Positions 1 through 6,088 of a DNA stretch of 7,847 nucleotides are shown here, piece by piece. This DNA comes from an uncultured Eubacteriales bacterium (GTDB lineage: Bacteria; Bacillota; Clostridia; Lachnospirales; Lachnospiraceae): positions 1 to 7,847 of the forward strand of contig UQZF01000133.1 of the NCBI GenBank assembly GCA_900545455.1. Direction: 5' to 3'. Each line of letters starts with the position of its first letter. Within the stretch, counting starts at the first letter, position 1. The notes beneath the pieces are model-generated. The model did no database searches. It saw only the letters and a program-made list of their open reading frames with translations, and was not told where the DNA came from. Position numbers and translations under genes: made by a program.

Positions 1-137
1 AATGCAGTGAGATTACCTTCACGAGCAAGGAGCCGATACCATGGGTATTAGACGGGGAATTCGGAGGAAACCAGACGAATGTCGATGTTCGTGTGGAAGG
101 TAAAAAGGTCAGATATCTGCTTGCAAAACATCCGTAA
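1..137 (+). CDS. Diacylglycerol kinase family lipid kinase (YegS/DagK type), C-terminal end only
   Basis: An open frame enters from the left edge (codons start at base 3) and ends at TAA 135-137, giving the last 44 residues. The visible segment contains IPWVLDGEF followed by NQTNVDVRVEGKKVRYLL. A hydrophobic strand leading into a DGE motif, followed by a basic strand ending near the C-terminus, is the usual tail of the YegS/DagK/LCB5 lipid kinase family, which phosphorylates diacylglycerol or related lipids with ATP at the membrane. The catalytic GGDGT region lies outside the window, so the family call rests on the tail alone. No terminator follows. The next gene starts 65 nt downstream, so read-through into it is possible. 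Confidence 0.7.
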   Translation, partial: CSEITFTSKEPIPWVLDGEFGGNQTNVDVRVEGKKVRYLLAKHP

Positions 138-202
138 ATGTGGCAGTATTGGCAGATAGAAAAGAAAGATTGAAAAGGAAGAGGAAGAAGGAGGAAATCA
201 AA

Positions 203-709
203 ATGGCAAACGCAAGAGCAGCTAAGAAGGCAGCGAAGGCAGCGGAGGCAAAGGCAGCACAGGTTAAGACAGAGGTTAAGCCTGAGGCAAAGGCAGAGGA
301 AGTTAAGGCAGCAGATGTTGCTGTTGAGGTAAAGACAGAGGAAGTTAAGACAGAGACCAAGGCAGAGGTTAAGACCGAGCCTGTTAAGAAGGTTGGCAGA
401 CCACGCAAGAATCCTGACGCGGCAGTTAAGGCCGAGAAGAAGCCGGCAGCTAAGACAGTCAAGGCTGCAGCTAAGACAACTAAGACTGCAAAGGCAGCCA
501 AGGAAGAGGCAACAGGTGTCAATGTTGTTGTGGAGTTCAACGGCACACAGCGCAAGGTTGATGAGATCGTTGCAAAGATTAAGGATGAGTGGGTTGCAGC
601 AGGCCACAGATTATCTACAATCAAGACTCTTGATGTATATGTAAAGCCACAGGATTACACAGCGTACTATGTAATCAACGGCAAGATTGAGGGAAAGGTC
701 TGGATGTAA
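203..709 (+). CDS. DUF6465-family protein with histone-H1-like, AT-hook-bearing tail
   Basis: A protein of 168 residues in two parts. Residues 1-104 are low complexity, almost only Ala, Lys, Glu, Val and Thr, with repeated EVKTE-type units (21-60), an AT-hook-like core VGRPRKNP at 64-71, and an H1-like KPAAKTVKAAAKT stretch (80-92). Residues 106-168 form a compact alpha/beta-looking domain (VNVVVEFNGTQRKVDEIV ... YVKPQDYTAYYVINGK ... KVWM) that I recognise from memory as the DUF6465 domain common in Lachnospiraceae; its function is unknown. I chose ATG 203 because AAGGAGG at 188-194 sits 8 nt upstream. An in-frame GTG at 140 would add 21 very basic residues but lacks a ribosome binding site. 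No signal peptide or membrane helix is visible, so it is cytoplasmic. A nucleoid-associated or nucleic-acid-binding role is inferred from the tail only. Confidence 0.8.
   Translation: MANARAAKKAAKAAEAKAAQVKTEVKPEAKAEEVKAADVAVEVKTEEVKTETKAEVKTEPVKKVGRPRKNPDAAVKAEKKPAAKTVKAAAKTTKTAKAAKEEATGVNVVVEFNGTQRKVDEIVAKIKDEWVAAGHRLSTIKTLDVYVKPQDYTAYYVINGKIEGKVWM
261..390 (+). repeat. Degenerate codon repeat encoding EVKTE-type units
   Basis: Within the DUF6465 gene the unit GAGGTTAAGACAGAG, or close variants (GAGGAAGTTAAGACAGAG, GAGGTTAAGACCGAG, GTTAAGCCTGAG), recurs about six times. It encodes alternating Glu/Lys/Val/Thr residues. The near identity at the DNA level suggests expansion by slippage or unequal recombination, so the length of this tail may differ between strains. 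Confidence 0.6.
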
Positions 710-732
710 AAATACCCAACGCACATTAAGAA

Positions 733-965
733 AATATAATGTTTTGTATGTATGTACAACAACTTGAATGTTCGAGGTTAAGATATTCTAAGAACTCTGG
801 CAGGATTTTTACATATTAACGCCAACGCTGCAAAACAGCCATCCATGGCTGGTTGCAGCTAAACTGACATCCATGTCAGTTTTGTCTTAGTTAGAAACAG
901 AGTTCTAAGAATATCTAAACCTCTTCCATAAATCGTTGTAGTACATACATGCAATACATTATATT
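733..965. repeat. Large imperfect palindrome with nested hairpins (MITE-like or structured-RNA element)
   Basis: The left arm 733-799 and right arm 898-965 are inverted copies that pair at roughly four of five positions. Perfect blocks include AATATAATGT at the outer ends, ATGTATGTAC, AGATATTCT and AGAACTCTG at the inner ends; the worst match is the middle of the arms (about 766-776 against 921-932). The 98-bp core carries two further hairpins (827-859 and 861-882). Both ends carry a TATAAT hexamer pointing inward. There is no transposase frame inside. A short, AT-rich, non-coding palindrome of this kind fits a miniature inverted-repeat element moved by a transposase elsewhere, or a long structured RNA. 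A TTAA occurs just outside both ends (726-729 and 970-973) but is weak evidence for a target duplication in such AT-rich DNA. Confidence 0.7.
827..882. repeat. Tandem hairpins with identical CATCCATG tips
   Basis: Hairpin 1 (827-859) has an outer perfect 7-bp stem GCTGCAA/TTGCAGC, a small asymmetric bulge (AA opposite G) and an inner stem CAGCCA/TGGCTG closing a TCCA loop. Hairpin 2 (861-882) is a perfect 9-bp stem AAACTGACA/TGTCAGTTT, also closing a TCCA loop. The octamer CATCCATG is thus at both tips (840-847 and 868-875), while the lower stems differ in sequence. That is the pattern expected when the apex itself is recognised. Read on the - strand the loops are TGGA. Confidence 0.8.
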
Positions 966-1016
966 CAATTTAATTATTGAACGTCGGAGATTTTATTTAT
1001 ATATTTTTACCATTAT

Positions 1017-1084
1017 ATACCGCATTGAATGAAAGAAATTTTTTAGATTCTGGAAATATTTCATTTGTTCAGTGCGGTATTTTT
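1017..1084 (+). terminator. Rho-independent terminator
   Basis: A 13-bp stem, ATACCGCATTGAA (1017-1029) with TTCAGTGCGGTAT (1068-1080), has one G-T pair and continues, after a 3-nt bulge, with ATGAAA/TTTCAT. It is followed directly by a T run (1080-1084). It would end transcription from the DUF6465 gene, or from the palindromic element, before the next promoter. There is no matching T run on the other side, so it looks one-directional. Confidence 0.75.
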
Positions 1085-1134
1085 ATGTAGAATAATGAGA
1101 TAATTTAACATATAAAACTCGCCCATTAGTCCGA

Positions 1135-1163
1135 TTTACAAACGCTCCATTCTGTTATATAAT
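1135..1163 (+). promoter_or_regulatory. Sigma-A promoter of the HD-GYP/BMP operon
   Basis: The -35 box TTTACA (1135-1140) and the -10 box TATAAT (1158-1163) are separated by exactly 17 bp. Transcription would begin near 1170, leaving a leader of about 55 nt with GGAGG at 1212-1216. It lies after the terminator at 1017-1084, so the operon is separately transcribed. The leader is too short for a c-di-GMP riboswitch. Confidence 0.7.
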
Positions 1164-1224
1164 AAAATTGATTTAGTATATTAAAGCAAAAAACAGTACA
1201 TGATAAGTGCCGGAGGAACGCAGG

Positions 1225-4200
1225 ATGAAGAGTAGGAAGTGGTATGTGGTAGCCCTGTTTGTGGCGGGGTGTGTTGCGGTTAACTATGCGGGAAAGCTTT
1301 TTGCGCTCAATTTGAGACTGCCGATATGGCTTGATGCGTTAGGGACGGTGCTTGCTGCGTATGTGTTAGGTCCGGTATGCGGTGCGATGGTGGGGGTGAC
1401 CGTGAATCTTATCTATGCTGCCATGCACTCGTGGGATTATGTAATATATGCCTGTGTCAGCGCGATGGTCGGCGTCACGGTAGGGTTGTGTGCTAAAAAG
1501 GGATATTTAAAAAGTCTTTTCGGGGCTCTGTCGGTAAGCTTTCTTGTGACTGTTCTGTCGGTTCTTATTTCTGTGCCTCTCAATTATAGGTTCTTTGGCG
1601 GATATACGCATAATATATGGGGCGATGGGGTTATCAATGCCATGAAAAAGATTGGCTTTAATAATCTTATAAGCTGCTGTATGGGTGAATTTTATCTTGA
1701 TTTTCTTGACAAGGTCGTCACTGTTCTCATACTTTATCTTTTGATTAAATTTTATTATGGAAAAAAAGACGCAGCGAAAAACGGAACAAAAAAGAAATCC
1801 GGCGTAAAGAAGGTTATAGTACACGCGATTACACTTGCTATTGTATGCGGCTTGCTTGTTCAGGGCGTGCAGGCGAAGGAGTACACCGAGACATCGGGCG
1901 GTGATAACGGCGGAAACATTGCGGAGGATTACAATAAGTATCTTCAGACCGTATACGGCAGGAAGAACGGAATTCCGGGCGGACTTGCCAACGACATAGC
2001 GCAGACCAACGACGGTGTGCTGTGGTTTGGAACCTATGGAGGTCTGTACCGCTACAATGGAAGCGAGTTCGAGTGGATTGACGAGTACGAGTCGGTAAAG
2101 ACGGTCAACTGTCTATACAGGGACGAAGAGGGCAGACTTTGGATAGGAACAAACGACAGCGGCGTATCGATACTTATAAATGATACACTGACAAATGTGA
2201 TTTCACATAATGACGGACTGGCGGCGGATTCGGTTCGTTGTATTACTCAGAGTGCGGACGGTGATTACTATGTCGGTACGACGGGTGAACTTTCGGTTCT
2301 CACACTTGCAGGTGGACTTTCTGTTAAACAGACGATTCATGATGTGACGTATGCGAGAAGCATGTCGTCGGATTCAGTGGGAAATGTTGCTGTCGTGACG
2401 GATGAGGGCTCACTTTATCTGATTAATTCGGGGAAAATAACCGCAAAAATCACAAAAGACGATGGCATTGATTACACTAGCTGTCTTTTTATCGAGGATA
2501 CCCTGTATGTCGGAACATCGGACAACAGAATAGATATATATTCATTTACGGATAATGCGGCATTATATCGGAAAACTCTCGAATGTGAGGGAATTCAGAA
2601 CATAAAGTCGCTGTATTTTCATGATGACGGGACGATGTTCGTGTGTGCGGATAGCGGTGCGGCTTATTTTGACTGCAACGGGGATTATCAGCTGATTAAT
2701 ACGGGAGCATTTAACAGTTCAATAGATCACATGCTTGTCGATTATCAGGGAAACCTGTGGTTCACTTCGTCAAGACTTGGCATATTGAGAATGTGCAAGT
2801 CAATATTTTCATGGGTGGATTACGGCTCTGAGGATGAAGAACAGGTGGTCAATTCGACGGCTGTGAGGGATGGATTGCTTTACATCGGAACTGATAACGG
2901 ACTTGTTGTATATGACGAAGAAACAGGGACGATGTGTGAAAATGAACTTACGAATGTCTTGGATGGTGTGAGAATAAGATGTATCTATACAGATACTTAC
3001 GGAAACATGTGGATATGTACATCGGGAAAAGGTGTGTACGAGGCAGCAAGCGATGGTAAAATGGTGGTTTATGACAGTTCAAACGGTGCCGGAGGCAACA
3101 AGTTCAGGACGATGGTTGAGCTTCAGGACGGAGAGATGCTTGCAGCCGGTGATTTGGGACTCACATTTGTAAAGAACGGTGTCGTCAGAGATACTGTGGG
3201 CTATGATGACGGGATGGATAATCCGAAGGTGCTCTGTGCGATTGAGCAGGAGGACGGTACGATACTTGCGGGTACGGACGGAAACGGAATTGACGTGATA
3301 AAAGACGGAAGAGTAGTCAATAACTTCGGAAAGGATGAAGGTTTAAGCTCCGAGGTAGTGCTCAGAATGGTGAAGGACAAGGACAGCGAAGGCATCTTCG
3401 TTGTGACGAGCAACAACATCTGCTATATGGATGGCAATGGAATAAAGATACTCGACAACTTTCCGTATTACAACAATTATGATGTGGTTGAGGGAAGTGA
3501 CAACACGTTGTTCGTTCTGAGCTCCGCGGGAATATATGTTGTTGATAAGGATGAACTTTTAGCCGGAAATGAGCTTGAGTATAAGCTGTTAAACAGCGGT
3601 GCGGGGCTTGACGCTGCACTCACACCGAATGCATGGAACCATATTGACGGTGCAGGAAATCTGTATCTGTCAACAGATACCGGAGTCATGCGTATGAACG
3701 TGAATAATTACGAGGTATCAATACGTTCATACAGAATGCAGATGAAGTCGATAGAGCTTGATGACGAGAAATACATTGTTGATAGCGGTGAGGATATAAG
3801 GATAGCGAGTGGCGTGCAGAAGGTTGAGATATTCCCGGAAATAATCAATTATTCGGTTAACGTACCTTATGTGAGCGTGTACCTTGAGGGCTATGATGAT
3901 AAGCCGAGGGTTATGCAGCAGAGTGAACTTTCGGGAATTATATATACCGGTCTTCCGATAGGTACATATACATTTCATCTTGCGGTGTTGGACAGCAAGG
4001 GACAGAACCCGATTGTGGAGAATACATACACAATTATTAAGGAAGCTGAGATATACGATAACTGGTGGTTTATATTGTACATGGTGGCTGTTTTCGCCAT
4101 AGCGGTCGCATATCTTACATGGCTGATATTCAGGACACAGGTTCAGAGAGTGCTGAGCCTGCAGAAAAAAGAGCTTGAACTTGCAAAGACGCAGCTTGAA

Positions 4201-4815
4201 CTCGGAAATGAGACAGTGCTCACGATTGCGAGAACGGTTGATGCCAAGGATGTCAATACGAGCCAGCACTCCGCAAGGGTAGCGGAATACTCTGTGCTCA
4301 TCGGAAGGGAGCTGGGCTTTGATGATACACAGTGTGAGCAGCTTAAAAAGGCGGCATTGCTTCATGATATCGGCAAAATCGGAATACCCGACAGAATATT
4401 GAATAAGCCCGACAGGCTTACAGATGAGGAGTACGCGGTCATGAAATCACATGTAGTGAAGGGGGGAGAGATTTTAAAGAGCTTCACTCTCATAGAGCAT
4501 GTGGAGGATGGAGCATTGTACCATCATGAGAGATATGACGGAAAAGGTTATGTGCATGGACTTAAGGGGGAAGAGATTCCCCTAAATGCCAGAATAATAG
4601 GAATAGCGGATGCATTTGATGCCATGACCGCCAACCGTGTGTACAGAAAACAGCTTGATATGAATCATGTGATGGATGAAATAAGAAAAGGAAGAGGGAC
4701 GCAGTTTGACCCGAAGCTGGTTGATATTTTGCTGGAACTTATTGATGTCGGGAGAATTGATGTTGAGAGTATGTATCACAGCATGAACAGTGAAGCGGAG
4801 GGCGGAAACGTATGA
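1225..4815 (+). CDS. Membrane receptor: ECF-S-like domain, 14-blade propeller, Y_Y_Y domain, HD-GYP phosphodiesterase
   Basis: A protein of 1196 residues. Residues 1-178 form six hydrophobic helices resembling an ECF-transporter S component (LPIWLDALGT, LGPVCGAMVGVTVNL). A Lys-rich cytoplasmic linker (179-196) leads to a signal-peptide-like helix ending VQA (197-217). Residues 256-830 hold 14 two-component-regulator-propeller units of the DGxLWxGT type, enough for two seven-bladed propellers; 860-938 is a Y_Y_Y domain (IGTYTFHLAV). Helix 947-971 and a short coiled coil (about 975-998) lead to the HD-GYP domain, with H1015, H1047-D1048 in LLHDIGKIGIPD, H1076, H1100-H1101-E1102 and D1129. The metal ligands appear intact, so hydrolysis of cyclic di-GMP is likely, but the GYP motif reads GYV (1108-1110). 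The topology is consistent: sensor outside, output inside. ATG 1225 is chosen because GGAGG (1212-1216) lies 8 nt upstream; GTG 1207 would overlap that site. It overlaps the BMP gene by 4 nt. The family-level domain calls are from memory; the ligand is unknown. Confidence 0.88.
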   Translation: MKSRKWYVVALFVAGCVAVNYAGKLFALNLRLPIWLDALGTVLAAYVLGPVCGAMVGVTVNLIYAAMHSWDYVIYACVSAMVGVTVGLCAKKGYLKSLFGALSVSFLVTVLSVLISVPLNYRFFGGYTHNIWGDGVINAMKKIGFNNLISCCMGEFYLDFLDKVVTVLILYLLIKFYYGKKDAAKNGTKKKSGVKKVIVHAITLAIVCGLLVQGVQAKEYTETSGGDNGGNIAEDYNKYLQTVYGRKNGIPGGLANDIAQTNDGVLWFGTYGGLYRYNGSEFEWIDEYESVKTVNCLYRDEEGRLWIGTNDSGVSILINDTLTNVISHNDGLAADSVRCITQSADGDYYVGTTGELSVLTLAGGLSVKQTIHDVTYARSMSSDSVGNVAVVTDEGSLYLINSGKITAKITKDDGIDYTSCLFIEDTLYVGTSDNRIDIYSFTDNAALYRKTLECEGIQNIKSLYFHDDGTMFVCADSGAAYFDCNGDYQLINTGAFNSSIDHMLVDYQGNLWFTSSRLGILRMCKSIFSWVDYGSEDEEQVVNSTAVRDGLLYIGTDNGLVVYDEETGTMCENELTNVLDGVRIRCIYTDTYGNMWICTSGKGVYEAASDGKMVVYDSSNGAGGNKFRTMVELQDGEMLAAGDLGLTFVKNGVVRDTVGYDDGMDNPKVLCAIEQEDGTILAGTDGNGIDVIKDGRVVNNFGKDEGLSSEVVLRMVKDKDSEGIFVVTSNNICYMDGNGIKILDNFPYYNNYDVVEGSDNTLFVLSSAGIYVVDKDELLAGNELEYKLLNSGAGLDAALTPNAWNHIDGAGNLYLSTDTGVMRMNVNNYEVSIRSYRMQMKSIELDDEKYIVDSGEDIRIASGVQKVEIFPEIINYSVNVPYVSVYLEGYDDKPRVMQQSELSGIIYTGLPIGTYTFHLAVLDSKGQNPIVENTYTIIKEAEIYDNWWFILYMVAVFAIAVAYLTWLIFRTQVQRVLSLQKKELELAKTQLELGNETVLTIARTVDAKDVNTSQHSARVAEYSVLIGRELGFDDTQCEQLKKAALLHDIGKIGIPDRILNKPDRLTDEEYAVMKSHVVKGGEILKSFTLIEHVEDGALYHHERYDGKGYVHGLKGEEIPLNARIIGIADAFDAMTANRVYRKQLDMNHVMDEIRKGRGTQFDPKLVDILLELIDVGRIDVESMYHSMNSEAEGGNV

Positions 4816-6005
4816 AAAAGACATATCTGATAACATTTTTTACATGTATCTGTGTTCTTGCGTTTACCGTGCTGTGGACGGCTGTATTTAAGAAGCATGA
4901 TGACACAGTGATAAAGGTGGGATTTATATACGTCGGTGACGCGAGCACGGGATATACGGGCAATTTTATTGATGCACAGAATGAGCTTGAAAAACTGTAT
5001 CCTGACAGAGTTCGGGTGATTGCGATGTACAATGTGGCTGAGGGAACGGAGGACGAGTATCTGCAGAAGCTCGTGGATGAGGGATGCAGCATAATATTTT
5101 CAACAAGCTACAATTACGGAGTTACGACAAAAGAATTTGCCGGGAGATATCCGGATATTGAATTCTGTATGGCTACCTGTGATAATGCCAATGAAGAACC
5201 GTATCTGGAGAATTATCATACCTTCATGGGAGCGATATACGAGGGAAAGTATGTGGCGGGTGTTGCGGCGGGATTGAAGCTTGCAGAGCTTATCGCGGAC
5301 GGCACGATAACGGCTGAGGAGGCAAAAATCGGCTATGTGGCGGCGTACCCTTATGCGGAGGTTATTTCGGGCTATACGGCGTTCCTTCTGGGCGTGCGCT
5401 CGGTTGTCCCCGATGCCGTCATGACGGTTAAATACACCTACAAGTGGAACGATTATCTTCTCGAGAAAAAGTATGCTGCACAATTAATAAATGAGGGCTG
5501 CGTGATAATATCACAGCACTCCGACACGGTGGGACCTGCGATAGCCTGTGAGGAGACTGACGCGGATATACCTGTATATCTTATAAGCTACAATCAGAGC
5601 ATGGCGGACATCGCGCCGACCACCTATATCACGGGCTGCAAAATCAACTGGGAGCCTTATGTCACGGCGGCTGTCGGAGCGGTTCTTGAGGGACGTGATA
5701 TAGAGAAAACTGTAAAAGGAAATGTTAACGGCAATGATATAGGGGCAGGCTTTGATGAGGATTGGGTTGAGATGTTAAAGCTGAATGAGGTGATTGCGGC
5801 AGAGGGAACGGGAGAGAAGCTTGATGAGGTTATCGGAAAGCTTAAAAGGGGTGAGCTTTGTGTGTTTAAGGGGGATTATCTTGGAGTGAATGTTGATAAT
5901 CCGGAAGATATTTATGATTTATCACAGGGCTATGAGGAAAACCGCGACCGTTCGGCACCTGCATTTAATTATATTTTGAAAGATGTCATAATAATAGAAG
6001 AATAG
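4812..6005 (+). CDS. Membrane-anchored BMP-family (Med/PnrA-like) substrate-binding protein
   Basis: A protein of 397 residues. Residues 4-26 are a single hydrophobic anchor after MKK; Cys12 and Cys14 lie inside it, but neither is preceded by a lipobox, so this is probably a signal anchor and not a lipoprotein. The rest follows the BMP periplasmic-binding fold: KVGFIYVGDASTGYTGNF (35-52), GCSIIFSTSYNYG (91-103), AIYEGKYVAGVAAG (141-154), KIGYVAAYPYAEVISGY (172-188), VIISQHSDTVGPA (231-243), INWEPYVTAAVGAVLEG (278-294). This pattern is closest to the YVGP-type BMP proteins that bind purines or nucleosides; the ligand here is not proved. The start ATG overlaps the receptor stop (ATGA), with GGAGG at 4797-4801, so the two are translationally coupled. 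No ABC ATPase or permease gene follows, which favours a sensing partner role. No terminator hairpin is visible after the stop. Confidence 0.85.
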   Translation: MKKTYLITFFTCICVLAFTVLWTAVFKKHDDTVIKVGFIYVGDASTGYTGNFIDAQNELEKLYPDRVRVIAMYNVAEGTEDEYLQKLVDEGCSIIFSTSYNYGVTTKEFAGRYPDIEFCMATCDNANEEPYLENYHTFMGAIYEGKYVAGVAAGLKLAELIADGTITAEEAKIGYVAAYPYAEVISGYTAFLLGVRSVVPDAVMTVKYTYKWNDYLLEKKYAAQLINEGCVIISQHSDTVGPAIACEETDADIPVYLISYNQSMADIAPTTYITGCKINWEPYVTAAVGAVLEGRDIEKTVKGNVNGNDIGAGFDEDWVEMLKLNEVIAAEGTGEKLDEVIGKLKRGELCVFKGDYLGVNVDNPEDIYDLSQGYEENRDRSAPAFNYILKDVIIIEE

Positions 6006-6044
6006 AAAGTGATTTTTACCAAGTTTTGATTTCATAAAGTTGAC

Positions 6045-6059
6045 AAGTATGATATACTT
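6045..6059 (+). promoter_or_regulatory. Extended -10 promoter of aroC within a small palindrome
   Basis: TGATATACT (6050-6058) is an extended -10 (TG, one base, TATACT), placing the start of transcription near 6065 and leaving a leader of about 24 nt. The -35 at the right distance is poor (TTTCAT, 6030-6035). A perfect TTGACA sits at 6040-6045 but only 7 bp from the -10, so it cannot serve this -10. The -10 is embedded in the palindrome AAGTAT-GAT-ATACTT (6045-6059), which could be an operator. Promoter plausible, operator speculative. Confidence 0.45.
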
Positions 6060-6088
6060 AATGCAAACTTATTTGATTGGAGTGTTTT

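Noticed and set aside
140..202. GTG start adding 21 basic residues to the DUF6465 protein
   Set aside because: No ribosome binding site before it, and AAGGAGG at 188-194 directs ATG 203.
109..624. Minus-strand open frame of 171 residues rich in Ala, Ser, Leu and Thr
   Set aside because: It is the antisense shadow of the Lys/Ala/Glu repeats of the DUF6465 gene; low complexity of the + strand codons removes stops on the other strand, and no ribosome binding site precedes it.
733..965. CRISPR array or integron-type repeats
   Set aside because: The repeats are inverted arms around one core, not direct repeats with regular spacers, and no cas or integrase gene is near.
1207..1224. GTG start for the receptor, giving MPEERR before MKSRK
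   Set aside because: The GGAGG ribosome binding site at 1212-1216 lies inside this extension and is correctly spaced for ATG 1225.
1164..1224. Possible c-di-GMP riboswitch ahead of the HD-GYP gene
   Set aside because: The predicted leader is about 55 nt, too short for a GEMM-type aptamer, and no paired domain is visible.
3727..4365. Minus-strand open frame of 212 residues
   Set aside because: It lies wholly inside the receptor gene, over the Y_Y_Y and early HD-GYP coding sequence, whose + strand product is clearly conserved; the translated product has no recognisable domain.
6021..6070. AAGTTT (6021-6026) and AAACTT (6065-6070) as the outer stem of a terminator after the BMP gene
   Set aside because: The stem is only 6 AT-rich bp enclosing a long loop, with no T run after it; it would be unstable and overlaps the aroC promoter.
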